64,000 nt of DNA from Bacteroidota bacterium (GTDB taxonomy: Bacteria > Bacteroidota > Bacteroidia > Bacteroidales > Bacteroidaceae): assembly GCA_023426145.1 (NCBI GenBank), contig JAFABG010000025.1, positions 248,001 through 312,000 on the forward strand. The letters run 5' to 3'. Of this stretch, positions 17,103-25,350 are shown piece after piece (the stretch's first letter is position 1; the number at the start of each line of letters is the position of its first letter). Both the position numbers and the translations under genes were made by a program. Under the pieces are notes generated by a model, which saw nothing but the letters and a program-made list of their open reading frames with translations, was not told the origin of the DNA and made no database searches.

Positions 17103-18184
17103 ATGCGAATCAGTAGTTGAAAATATCTTCTGATTCATTTAGTTAAAATGTTATTATTCAGTTAATTATCTCATTTATTTATTTCTTAATCTCCTTGAAA
17201 ATCAGTATATTAGAAGAATAAAACCACTCATTATTCTAATTATGATTCCCAAGGAGAAAGAGTTGAAACTTATAAAAATATATATGTATATCTGCGATGT
17301 TTACCAGTTCTCACTGAAGTTCAATTGCCAGCGATTCAGTAACAATGCAAATCCCCTCTTCACTGATGAGGAACTGCTTACTGTATATCTGTTCTGTGGA
17401 GCGTATCAGCGCTACTTCAACATCAAAGATATATATACATTTACTAAAGAATATTTGCTTTCCTGGTTTCCTAATCTTCCTTCTTATCAGACATTCAACT
17501 ATCGATTGAATCGGATGAGTGAAGCCATTAGCGAACTTGTAAAGCATCTCATTACCTTCTTTAAACCAGAAGATTGCGATTCTATGACATCACTTATTGA
17601 CTCTATGCCCATTATTACTTGTGCAGGAAAGAACAAAATCGGTAAAGTTGCTACTGAAATTGCAACTAAAGGATACTGCTCAACCAAAAACATGTATTAT
17701 TTCGGGCTCAAACTTCACACCGTAGCTTTCCGCAGAAAAGGAACCATACCATTCCCTGAAATGATAATCTTATCATCGGCAGAGGAAAATGATTTGACTG
17801 TTCTTAAAAGAGAGGCGGCTCATAGACTGACCCACAGGAATATCTTTGCGGATAAGATATACTCAGATTTCTCTTTCTGGGGAAACAAGCAGCAGGAACA
17901 GGAAGTTACTATGCTCACCCCTGTAAAAGCAATAAAGGGAGAAGACACTATTATTACTCAAAGGGAGAAAGCAGCCAGAGACCTATTCTCGACAGCTATT
18001 TCAAAGGTCAGACAACCCATAGAATCGTTTTTCAACTGGCTGAATGAGAAAACAAATATTCAAAGAGCGATGAAGGTCAGATCTACATCTGGGCTTCTGG
18101 TACATACAATGGGCAAAATTGCCATAGCGTTCATTTATTTAATTTTCTAAAACAATGAATCAGAGTTCAACTACTGATTCGCAT
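17103..18184 (+). mobile_element. Insertion sequence, 1082 bp, with 19-bp terminal inverted repeats and a TATTA target duplication
   Basis: The ends ATGCGAATCAGTAGTTGAA (17103-17121) and its exact complement (18166-18184) bracket one transposase gene. TATTA stands on both sides (17098-17102 and 18185-18189), consistent with a 5-bp target-site duplication. The flanks are AT-rich, so the duplication could partly be chance. Intact ends and ORF suggest a fairly recent, possibly still mobile copy. The family is uncertain; the transposase recalls IS982 or related IS4/IS5-type DDE enzymes. Confidence 0.88.
17242..18150 (+). CDS. DDE transposase of the insertion sequence (IS982-like)
   Basis: A 302-residue transposase filling most of the insertion sequence. 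The acidic triad can be placed at Asp120 (LIDSMPI), Asp204 (IFADKIYSDF) and Glu261 (RQPIESFFNWLNE). An N-terminal LFTDEELLTVYLFCGAYQRYF and a LPSYQTFNYRLNRM segment recall IS982-type enzymes, but I cannot exclude another DDE_Tnp_1 family. The ORF is intact, with no frameshift. The 5' non-coding part between the left repeat and the start (17122-17241) is AT-rich. Confidence 0.85.
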   Translation: MIPKEKELKLIKIYMYICDVYQFSLKFNCQRFSNNANPLFTDEELLTVYLFCGAYQRYFNIKDIYTFTKEYLLSWFPNLPSYQTFNYRLNRMSEAISELVKHLITFFKPEDCDSMTSLIDSMPIITCAGKNKIGKVATEIATKGYCSTKNMYYFGLKLHTVAFRRKGTIPFPEMIILSSAEENDLTVLKREAAHRLTHRNIFADKIYSDFSFWGNKQQEQEVTMLTPVKAIKGEDTIITQREKAARDLFSTAISKVRQPIESFFNWLNEKTNIQRAMKVRSTSGLLVHTMGKIAIAFIYLIF

Positions 18185-18249
18185 TATTACTCTTTTGTTG
18201 TTTACCTTTTCTAATATCTCATATATTTAAGTAGTTTCACAACCACAAT

Positions 18250-18282
18250 GCAAAGGTAAAGCTGTTTGGCGAAACCCCAAAA
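18250..18282 (-). promoter_or_regulatory. Leftward Bacteroidetes-type promoter without an obvious gene
   Basis: On the minus strand TTTTG (18282-18278) and TACCTTTGC (18258-18250) are separated by 19 bases, a full match to the -33 TTTG / -7 TAnnTTTGC pattern. It points into the right end of the insertion sequence 65 bases away. Confidence 0.6.
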
Positions 18283-18656
18283 GTTCTGCTCTCAAAACAC
18301 AAAATTACCCCTTTTTTTTTGACTTAAATCAAGAGAGATGAAGGCTATATAGTGTAAAATATACATTTAATAACAAACATCCATTTAACGTCAAGCCACA
18401 GGGCTTGTTCTCTATCTTTCAAATAAAGATACACGTCATTAATCTATCAAAAAGCAATCTATAAGGAATTAGCAACGCTTAGATTCGAGCTATTTGAAAG
18501 CATTAATGGTCCAAAACAAGACAGATAAGCGGTAGACTCCTTACATATTGTATTATGCTAATGGCAAAATAAGGAGCTATATGAATTATCCCTTGCCCTA
18601 GCCTTAAATTTCGCAAGCAAAAAACGACATAAGATACAACTCTCACAACTTTTCCG

Positions 18657-18664
18657 TAACTTTG
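18657..18664 (+). promoter_or_regulatory. Putative -7 promoter element of mnmG
   Basis: TAACTTTG followed by C matches the Bacteroidetes -7 box and lies 113 bases before the mnmG start, leaving a leader of roughly 100 bases. No TTTG is seen at the -33 distance. Confidence 0.4.
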
Positions 18665-18777
18665 CAGAGTTTAATAAGCACTGTATCAAAAGGAAATGAT
18701 AAAATTTATATTGGCATAACCTAAACCATTCCGCTTATCAAACAAATTTAGAACAATTACTTAATAAAGAAGGTAAA

Positions 18778-20664
18778 ATGGATTTTAAGTATGATGTAAT
18801 TGTAATTGGCGGCGGACATGCCGGCTGCGAGGCAGCTGCTGCATCTGCCAATTTAGGCTCAAGCACTTGTCTTATCACTATGGATATGAACAAGATTGGG
18901 CAAATGAGCTGCAACCCTGCAGTGGGAGGAATTGCCAAGGGACAAATTGTGCGTGAGATAGATGCTCTTGGCGGACAAATGGGCTTAGTTACGGATGAAA
19001 CAGCTATACAGTTCAGACTATTGAATCGCTCGAAAGGGCCTGCTATGTGGAGCCCACGTGCTCAATGTGACCGGGCTAAGTTCATCTGGTCATGGCGTGA
19101 AAAATTAGAGAACACTCCTAACCTGCATATCTGGCAAGATACTGTGCGTGAACTTCTCTTCGAGAACGGTGCGGTAGTTGGATTAGTGACGCTTTGGGGA
19201 GTAACATTCCATGCTAAATGTATTGTTATCACAGCCGGAACATTTCTAAACGGACTCATGCATGTTGGTCGCAATCAACTGCCCGGTGGAAGAATGGCTG
19301 AACCTGCATCCTATCAACTAACTGAATCTATAGCTCGTCAGGGCATCAGCTATGGACGAATGAAAACCGGCACTCCCGTCAGAATAGATGCCCGCAGCGT
19401 TCACTTCGATAAGATGGAGACGCAAGACGGAGAGACAGACTTCCATAAGTTCTCGTTCATGAATTCAGGAACGAAACACCTAAAACAATTGCAATGCTGG
19501 ACCTGTTATACCAATGAGGAAGTACACCAAATCCTTCGCGAAGGGTTGGTAGACTCGCCCCTTTTCAATGGACAAATACAAAGTATTGGGCCAAGGTACT
19601 GCCCTAGCATTGAAACAAAGATAGTAACGTTCCCAGATAAGACCCAGCATCAGCTCTTCCTTGAACCAGAAGGAGAAACAACACAAGAATTATACTTAAA
19701 TGGCTTCTCCTCCTCGCTCCCTATGGAGATACAGATAGCAGCTTTGAAAAAGATTCCAGCTTTCAAGGATCTGGTAATCTACCGTCCGGGATACGCTATC
19801 GAGTATGATTACTTTGATCCTACACAGTTAAAACATACGCTAGAGTCGAAAGTGGTTAGCAACTTATTCTTTGCCGGACAAGTGAACGGAACCACAGGTT
19901 ATGAAGAAGCAGGTGGGCAAGGAATCATTGCAGGAATAAATGCTCACATCAATTGCCATGGAGGAACACCCTTTACATTAGCGAGAGACGAAGCCTATAT
20001 CGGTGTATTAATTGACGATTTAGTGACTAAAGGTGTTGATGAGCCCTACCGCATGTTTACTTCACGCGCTGAATATAGAATTCTTCTTCGCATGGACGAT
20101 GCTGATATGCGACTTACAGAAAGAGCCTATGAACTAGGCCTTGCTAGTGAAGAGCGCTATAAGCTGATGAAAGAAAAGAAAGAAGCGATAAACAAGATCA
20201 CGAGTTTCGCCGACAATTACTCGATGAAACCGGCATTAATCAATGATGCACTTGAAAGAATAGGGACAACTCCCCTACGTCAGGGATGCAAGCTCATCGA
20301 AATTTTGAATCGTCCTCAAGTCACTATCGAAAACATAGCCCAGGACATTCCAGCTTTCCAGCAAGAGATAGAAAAGGCTACGGCAGATAACGCAGATCGA
20401 AAAGATGAAATTTTGGAAGCAGCCGAAATCCTAATCAAATATCAAGGGTATATTGACAGAGAACGAATGATTGCTGAAAAGCTAGCTCGCTTAGAAAGTA
20501 TAAAAATAAAAGGTAAATTTGACTACGCTTCCATTCAATCTCTATCAACAGAGGCTCGCCAGAAGCTTGCCAAGATAGATCCTGAAACCATAGCACAAGC
20601 TAGTCGTATTCCAGGGGTATCCCCTAGCGACATCAACGTCTTGTTGGTACTTTCAGGACGCTAG
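18778..20664 (+). CDS. mnmG: tRNA uridine-5-carboxymethylaminomethyl(34) synthesis enzyme MnmG
   Basis: A 628-residue FAD-dependent enzyme that, with the GTPase MnmE, builds the cmnm5 group on wobble uridine 34 of several tRNAs. The FAD-binding fold begins GGGHAGCEAA (11-20), followed by the family block MSCNPAVGGIAKGQ and MKTGTPVRID. The C-terminus ends RIPGVSPSDINVLLVLSGR, as expected for the tRNA-binding region. The length is that of the family. A parS-like palindrome lies 6 bases after the stop, and apt follows. mnmD, acting later in the same tRNA modification pathway, is at 41095. Confidence 0.97.
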   Translation: MDFKYDVIVIGGGHAGCEAAAASANLGSSTCLITMDMNKIGQMSCNPAVGGIAKGQIVREIDALGGQMGLVTDETAIQFRLLNRSKGPAMWSPRAQCDRAKFIWSWREKLENTPNLHIWQDTVRELLFENGAVVGLVTLWGVTFHAKCIVITAGTFLNGLMHVGRNQLPGGRMAEPASYQLTESIARQGISYGRMKTGTPVRIDARSVHFDKMETQDGETDFHKFSFMNSGTKHLKQLQCWTCYTNEEVHQILREGLVDSPLFNGQIQSIGPRYCPSIETKIVTFPDKTQHQLFLEPEGETTQELYLNGFSSSLPMEIQIAALKKIPAFKDLVIYRPGYAIEYDYFDPTQLKHTLESKVVSNLFFAGQVNGTTGYEEAGGQGIIAGINAHINCHGGTPFTLARDEAYIGVLIDDLVTKGVDEPYRMFTSRAEYRILLRMDDADMRLTERAYELGLASEERYKLMKEKKEAINKITSFADNYSMKPALINDALERIGTTPLRQGCKLIEILNRPQVTIENIAQDIPAFQQEIEKATADNADRKDEILEAAEILIKYQGYIDRERMIAEKLARLESIKIKGKFDYASIQSLSTEARQKLAKIDPETIAQASRIPGVSPSDINVLLVLSGR

Positions 20665-20670
20665 ACATCA

Positions 20671-20686
20671 CGTTTCACGTGAAACA
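20671..20686. promoter_or_regulatory. parS: parS-like ParB-binding palindrome
   Basis: CGTTTCACGTGAAACA contains the perfect 14-bp palindrome GTTTCACGTGAAAC and differs from the bacterial parS consensus TGTTTCACGTGAAACA at one outer base. It lies between mnmG and apt. parS sites bind the chromosome-segregation protein ParB and cluster near oriC, often close to mnmG. No parA, parB or oriC is in the window. Confidence 0.7.
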
Positions 20687-20713
20687 AAACATTTAAAAGA
20701 ATTAGATAAAACG

Positions 20714-21244
20714 ATGATTATGAGCAAAGAAACACTTATCAAAAGCATCCGAGAAATTCCAGACTTTCCCATTCCGGGAATTCTGTTCTACGATGTAACA
20801 ACACTGTTTAAAGACCCTTGGTGCCTACAAGAGCTATCCAACATAATGTATGAGATGTACAAAGAAAAAGGGATAACCAAAGTAGTAGGCATTGAATCTA
20901 GAGGTTTCATCATGGGGCCGATATTAGCAACAAGACTGAACGCAGGTTTTGTACCTATCCGTAAGCCCGGAAAGCTTCCTGCTGAGACACTAGAAGAGAG
21001 CTATGATAAAGAATATGGCAAGGATACAGTACAAATCCACAAAGATGCACTCGATGAAAACGACGTAATCCTACTACATGATGACCTATTGGCAACAGGA
21101 GGCACCATGAAAGCTGCATGCGAACTAGTGAAAAGACTTAAGCCCAAAAAGGTTTATGTAAACTTCATCATCGAGCTAAAAGACTTAAACGGAAAAGCGC
21201 TATTTGGAGATGACGTAGAAGTAAAGTCTATCCTAAGCTTATAA
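20714..21244 (+). CDS. apt: Adenine phosphoribosyltransferase
   Basis: A 176-residue purine-salvage enzyme that makes AMP from adenine and PRPP. The family start IKSIREIPDFPIPGILFYDVTTLF is present, as is the GIESRGFIMG block and the PRPP-binding loop ILLHDDLLATGGTM. Translation may begin at 20714 or at the second ATG at 20720. It lies 49 bases after mnmG, with the parS-like palindrome between. A long-armed hairpin (21249-21327) follows and may separate it from uvrC. Confidence 0.95.
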   Translation: MIMSKETLIKSIREIPDFPIPGILFYDVTTLFKDPWCLQELSNIMYEMYKEKGITKVVGIESRGFIMGPILATRLNAGFVPIRKPGKLPAETLEESYDKEYGKDTVQIHKDALDENDVILLHDDLLATGGTMKAACELVKRLKPKKVYVNFIIELKDLNGKALFGDDVEVKSILSL

Positions 21245-21248
21245 CTTT

Positions 21249-21327
21249 TATTCAGGCACAAATGGTGCGGATCAAGATATTCTAACGAAAGGAGGAATAC
21301 ACAAGATCGCCCATTTGTGCCTGAATA
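21249..21327 (+). promoter_or_regulatory. Long-armed hairpin between apt and uvrC
   Basis: Arms of 17 bases (21249-21265 and 21311-21327) pair perfectly around a 45-base loop; GCGGATC near the left arm and GATCGC near the right can extend the stem. There is no T-run, so it is not a standard terminator. It may protect the apt mRNA end or act on the uvrC leader. Confidence 0.5.
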
Positions 21328-21384
21328 TATTTAATAGAGCAACAATGCTTCTTGCTAAAATCAAAATTTTAATGCGATAACCTT

Positions 21385-23220
21385 ATGACAAAGAAAGTAG
21401 ACCTAGATAACAAAGCCAACGAATACCTTAGGGGCATTGTGGCTAACCTTCCCGATAAGCCAGGTATCTATCAATATCTAAACGAAGAGGGCACAATCAT
21501 ATACGTTGGAAAGGCTAAAAATCTTAAGAAAAGGGTCTATTCTTATTTTAGCAAAGAGCACGAGCCAGGTAAAACTAGAGTATTAGTAAGTAAGATTGCA
21601 GACATCCGATACATTGTAGTTAATTCGGAAGAAGATGCTCTGCTGTTAGAGAATAACCTAATCAAGAAATATAAACCTCGCTACAATGTCTTACTGAAAG
21701 ACGATAAAACATATCCCTCCATTTGTGTTCAAAACGAGTATTTTCCACGAGTGTTCAAAACCAGAAAAGTAATCAAGAATGGCTCCACATATTATGGACC
21801 TTATAGCCACGTACCATCAATGTACGCTGTACTCGACCTAATAAAGCACTTATACCCGCTTCGTACTTGCAGTCTAAGCCTGACACCCGAAAACATTCAA
21901 TCAGGAAAGTTTAAGGTGTGTCTAGAATATCATATTAAAAACTGCGCTGGTCCATGCGTTGGACTTCAAGATCAAGAAGAATATCTCAAAAATATAGATG
22001 AGATAAAGGAAATACTAAAAGGGAACACACAAGATATAAGTAAACTGCTGCTAAATAAAATGCAAGAATTAGCAGGGGAAATGAGGTTTGAAGAAGCTCA
22101 AAAGATCAAAGAAAAGTATCTTCTAATAGAAAACTACCGCGCCAAATCGGAAGTTGTAAGCGCGGTACTACACAACATTGATGTGTTTACAATCGAAGAG
22201 GATGACTCAAACTCTGCTTTCATAAACTATCTTCATATCACAAATGGGGCCATCAATCAGGCATTTACGTTTGAATATAAGAAGAAACTAAATGAATCTA
22301 AAGAAGAGCTATTAACCTTGGGCATTATTGAAATGCGCGAACGCTATAAAAGCCATTCGAAGGAGATAATAGTCCCTTTTGAACTAGATATGGAGCTTAG
22401 TGACGTACTTTTCACGATTCCTCAGCGAGGAGACAAGAAGAAGTTGCTTGATCTATCGATATTAAATGTCAAGCAATACAAAGCAGACAGACTCAAACAA
22501 GCTGAAAAACTAAACCCAGAGCAACGAAGTATGCGCCTGCTTAAAGAGATCCAAAACGAACTTCATCTTACGAAGCCACCCATACAGATCGAATGCTTCG
22601 ACAACTCAAATATCCAAGGTACAGATGCAGTAGCCGCATGCGTAGTGTTCAAGAAAGCAAAACCATCAAAGAAAGACTATCGAAAATACAATATAAAGAC
22701 TGTGGTTGGTCCTGATGATTATGCTTCAATGAAAGAGATCGTCAGACGTCGATATCAGCGTGCTATAGAAGAGAACTCCCCACTTCCCGACCTGATTATC
22801 ACCGACGGTGGTAAAGGCCAAATGGAGGTTGTTAGAGAGGTCGTAGAAGACGAGTTACATCTCAGCATACCCATTGCAGGATTAGCGAAAGATAACAAGC
22901 ACCGTACATCTGAGCTGCTCTTTGGATTCCCTCCCCAAACAATCGGTATCAAACAGCAAAGCTCTTTATTTAGATTACTAGTCCAAATTCAAGATGAAGT
23001 ACACCGTTTTGCCATTACCTTCCATCGTGACAAACGTAGCAAACGACAAGTGGCTTCAGCACTCGACACAATTAAAGGGATAGGAGAAAAGACCAAGACT
23101 ACGCTTCTAAAAGAATTTAAGAGCGTCAAGCGCATCAAAGAAGCCTCATTAGAGGATATAGCTAAAGTTATTGGAGAAGCTAAAGCACAAATCATAAAAG
23201 ACAGGTTAAACCAAGAATAA
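21385..23220 (+). CDS. uvrC: Excinuclease ABC subunit UvrC
   Basis: A 611-residue nuclease that makes both incisions in UvrABC nucleotide-excision repair. The N-terminal GIY-YIG domain is visible (KPGIYQYL then TIIYVGKAKNLKKRV, residues 25-55). A Cys-containing segment (CLEYHIKNCAGPCVG) and the UVR motif (EMRFEEAQKIKEKY) follow. The C-terminal RNase-H-like part has ECFDNSNIQGTD and LIITDGGKGQ, and a helix-hairpin-helix end (IKGIGEKTKTTLLKEF). All parts are in order and the length is typical. Confidence 0.96.
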   Translation: MTKKVDLDNKANEYLRGIVANLPDKPGIYQYLNEEGTIIYVGKAKNLKKRVYSYFSKEHEPGKTRVLVSKIADIRYIVVNSEEDALLLENNLIKKYKPRYNVLLKDDKTYPSICVQNEYFPRVFKTRKVIKNGSTYYGPYSHVPSMYAVLDLIKHLYPLRTCSLSLTPENIQSGKFKVCLEYHIKNCAGPCVGLQDQEEYLKNIDEIKEILKGNTQDISKLLLNKMQELAGEMRFEEAQKIKEKYLLIENYRAKSEVVSAVLHNIDVFTIEEDDSNSAFINYLHITNGAINQAFTFEYKKKLNESKEELLTLGIIEMRERYKSHSKEIIVPFELDMELSDVLFTIPQRGDKKKLLDLSILNVKQYKADRLKQAEKLNPEQRSMRLLKEIQNELHLTKPPIQIECFDNSNIQGTDAVAACVVFKKAKPSKKDYRKYNIKTVVGPDDYASMKEIVRRRYQRAIEENSPLPDLIITDGGKGQMEVVREVVEDELHLSIPIAGLAKDNKHRTSELLFGFPPQTIGIKQQSSLFRLLVQIQDEVHRFAITFHRDKRSKRQVASALDTIKGIGEKTKTTLLKEFKSVKRIKEASLEDIAKVIGEAKAQIIKDRLNQE

Positions 23221-23235
23221 GACTAAGCAAGGCTT

Positions 23236-23262
23236 AGATGGGGTAATATTTCTACCCCATCT
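23236..23262 (+). terminator. Hairpin after uvrC
   Basis: AGATGGGGTA (23236-23245) and TACCCCATCT (23253-23262) form a perfect 10-bp stem with a 7-base loop. Only a short T stretch follows, so termination may be partial; dtd has its own -7-like element at 23287. Confidence 0.5.
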
Positions 23263-23330
23263 ATCGTTTATATCTTGCGAATTTCGTAAATTTGCCTTTT
23301 GTAACAGACAATGGTATAGAAGAAACAGCA

Positions 23331-23783
23331 ATGAGAATAGTTATACAAAGAGTAAGTCATGCCTCAGTAACCATAGAAGGACAATGCAAATCGTCCATTC
23401 AAGAAGGATTGCTAATACTGGTGGGCATTGAAGAGACTGACGGGCAAGAAGACATTGACTGGCTCTGCAAAAAGATAGTAAATCTGCGAATTTTCGACGA
23501 TGATAATGGGGTGATGAACAAATCTATATTGGATAAAGGAGGCGACATTTTAGTGATAAGCCAGTTTACCTTACATGCTTCTACTAAAAAAGGCAACCGC
23601 CCATCATACATCAAGGCTGCTAAGCATGAAATTTCAGTCCCACTTTATGAGTTATTTTGCAAGGAATTAAGCCAAGCCTTGGGAAAACCTATCGGAACAG
23701 GAACCTTTGGGGCAGACATGAAGGTGGAGCTATTAAATAATGGCCCTGTGACCATCTGTATGGATACAAAAAACAAGGAATAA
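23331..23783 (+). CDS. dtd: D-aminoacyl-tRNA deacylase
   Basis: A 150-residue editing enzyme that hydrolyses D-amino acids from mischarged tRNAs. The start at 23331 gives MRIVIQRVSHASVTIEG, the family N-terminus; a longer frame from a TTG at 23292 would add 13 residues not typical of Dtd. The two active-site motifs SQFTLHA and NGPVTI are both present. The next gene starts 34 bases downstream, and a TAAATTTGC at 23287 may be its -7 box. Confidence 0.95.
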   Translation: MRIVIQRVSHASVTIEGQCKSSIQEGLLILVGIEETDGQEDIDWLCKKIVNLRIFDDDNGVMNKSILDKGGDILVISQFTLHASTKKGNRPSYIKAAKHEISVPLYELFCKELSQALGKPIGTGTFGADMKVELLNNGPVTICMDTKNKE

Positions 23784-23817
23784 GAAAAGCTTAGAATAAA
23801 CTTAAATTAGCAACAAT

Positions 23818-24153
23818 ATGACTGTAGAGGAAGCTCAAAAAGAGGTTGACCAATGGATAAAAACCTACGGTGTACGCTATTTCAACGAATTAACCAATAT
23901 GGCAATACTCACGGAAGAAGTTGGTGAACTGGCCCGTGTCATGGCTCGCAAATATGGTGACCAGTCTTTCAAGGCAGGCGAGAAAGACAATCTTGACGAA
24001 GAAATTGCTGATGTTCTGTGGGTGCTTCTATGCATTGCTAATCAAACAGGCGTAGACGTAACCAAAGCCTTCAAGGAAAGCCTTGAAAAGAAAACGAAAC
24101 GTGATAACAAAAGACATATCAATAATCCAAAACTGAACGATAATGGAAAATAA
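23818..24153 (+). CDS. MazG-like nucleotide pyrophosphohydrolase
   Basis: A 111-residue all-alpha NTP pyrophosphohydrolase of the MazG/dUTPase-2 group, likely a house-cleaning enzyme acting on non-canonical nucleotides. The metal-binding pattern is visible as LTEEVGELARVMAR followed by NLDEEIADVLWVLLCIAN, i.e. ExxE and ExxD. It overlaps deoC by 11 bases, so both are co-translated, which suits a joint role in nucleotide turnover. The natural substrate cannot be told from sequence. Confidence 0.88.
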   Translation: MTVEEAQKEVDQWIKTYGVRYFNELTNMAILTEEVGELARVMARKYGDQSFKAGEKDNLDEEIADVLWVLLCIANQTGVDVTKAFKESLEKKTKRDNKRHINNPKLNDNGK

Positions 24154-25045
24154 TAACTCACAAGCTAACAAGTATGCTGCCGCATTGGCGAAATATAAAA
24201 CTAATTTAAGCGATGCAGATATACAAGCTCGCGTAGCTAGTTTGATAGAGAATAAAGTGCCCGAAAACAACACAGAAGAAGTAAAAAAGCTCTTGTTTAA
24301 CTGCATAGACTTGACAACTTTAAATAGCACAGATAGCGACGAAAGCGTCATGAATTTCACCGAAAAAGTGAATAAGTTTGATGATGAATATCCCGATTTG
24401 AAGAATGTAGCTGCAATTTGTGTATATCCAAACTTTGCCGCTATAGTAAAAAATACACTAGAAGTTGAGGGAGTTAACATCGCCTGTGTCTCTGCCGGTT
24501 TTCCTTCATCACAAACTTTCATCGAAGTAAAAGTGGCCGAAACAGCCTTAGCAATTAGCGATGGAGCAGACGAAATCGATATCGTCATCTCGATCGGAAA
24601 GTTCTTAAATGGCGATTACGAAACCATGTGTGAAGAGATTCAGGAACTAAAAGGAGTATGCAAAGACCGCCATCTGAAAGTAATTCTAGAAACAGGTGCC
24701 TTACAAAGTGCCTCAAACATCAAGAAAGCCTCTATCCTATCCATGTATTCTGGTGCAGATTTCATCAAAACATCAACAGGGAAACAACAACCAGCAGCAA
24801 CTCCTGAAGCGGCTTATGTTATGTGTGAAGCTATAAAGGAATATTACGAACAAACTAATATCAAGATCGGTTTTAAACCTGCAGGAGGAATTAATACAGT
24901 AAATGATGCTATCACCTATTACACCATAGTAAAAGAAGTATTAGGAGAAGAGTGGCTAAACAACGAACTATTCCGCCTAGGTACAAGCCGTTTAGCAAAT
25001 CTACTTCTCTCCGACATCACAGGAGAAGACATAAAATTCTTTTAA
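24143..25045 (+). CDS. deoC: Deoxyribose-phosphate aldolase
   Basis: A 300-residue class I aldolase that splits 2-deoxyribose 5-phosphate into glyceraldehyde 3-phosphate and acetaldehyde during deoxynucleoside breakdown. The Schiff-base lysine is in DFIKTSTGK (Lys209), the second lysine in IGFKPAGGI, and CVYPNF is near residue 93. An N-terminal extension of about 45 residues precedes the barrel. It overlaps the MazG-like gene and ends the mnmG-deoC run at a very strong terminator. Confidence 0.96.
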   Translation: MENNNSQANKYAAALAKYKTNLSDADIQARVASLIENKVPENNTEEVKKLLFNCIDLTTLNSTDSDESVMNFTEKVNKFDDEYPDLKNVAAICVYPNFAAIVKNTLEVEGVNIACVSAGFPSSQTFIEVKVAETALAISDGADEIDIVISIGKFLNGDYETMCEEIQELKGVCKDRHLKVILETGALQSASNIKKASILSMYSGADFIKTSTGKQQPAATPEAAYVMCEAIKEYYEQTNIKIGFKPAGGINTVNDAITYYTIVKEVLGEEWLNNELFRLGTSRLANLLLSDITGEDIKFF

Positions 25046-25072
25046 AAGGCAACATTAGCAATCAAATAAGCC

Positions 25073-25123
25073 ATACCACGCTGAATTTTACATAGATGTA
25101 AAATTCAGCGTGGTATTTTTTTT
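25073..25123 (+). terminator. Strong intrinsic terminator after deoC
   Basis: Two 21-base arms (25073-25093, 25096-25116) are perfectly complementary with only AG between them, and eight T residues follow. The tip must open to form a loop. Confidence 0.9.
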
Positions 25124-25169
25124 GAATAAAAAAAAGAGAAAGAAGACTAGGAAAAAAAGGAGAAATCAT

Positions 25170-25177
25170 TATCTTTG
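25170..25177 (+). promoter_or_regulatory. Putative -7 promoter element of the DUF1266-like gene
   Basis: TATCTTTG followed by C matches the Bacteroidetes -7 box; the start codon lies 173 bases downstream, implying a long leader. Confidence 0.4.
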
Positions 25178-25350
25178 CAACAATAGTTGCTGAAAATCAG
25201 TCCTGAATGTCATCCCATACGAGGAACTCCCCCTTTATTTTATCTATTTAAGATACAATAAGTTCCACACAATGAATGACTATGAAAAACGCATTAAACA
25301 ATGATTTTCGCACATTTTCTCCGTCATTAAAGTAATCAAAATTATGGATA

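Larger units (their letters stand above)
16917..18250 (-). ncRNA. Candidate non-coding RNA gene interrupted by the insertion sequence
   Basis: Between a full promoter pattern at 18282-18250 and an intrinsic terminator at 16941-16917, both on the minus strand, there is no ORF of note. Removing the insertion sequence and one target copy leaves roughly 250 bases with frequent stop codons in all minus frames, an AG-rich middle, and two 3'-terminal hairpins. This is the layout of an independent small RNA gene. No Rfam family could be assigned by eye, and the unit may equally be the leader or relic of a lost gene. Confidence 0.35.
18185..18777. other. Intergenic region between the insertion sequence and mnmG
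   Basis: No gene is apparent. It contains the right copy of the TATTA duplication, a leftward promoter pattern (18282-18250), a small CAAGCC/GGCTTG hairpin at 18392-18407, and the likely mnmG promoter at 18657-18664. The rest is AT-rich sequence without recognised structure. Confidence 0.6.
25046..25350. other. Intergenic region with deoC terminator and leader of the next gene
   Basis: It holds the deoC terminator (25073-25123), a -7-like box (25170-25177), and a leader of about 165 bases with three tiny ORFs (25272-25304, 25301-25330, 25344-25364). No larger gene is seen. Confidence 0.6.
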
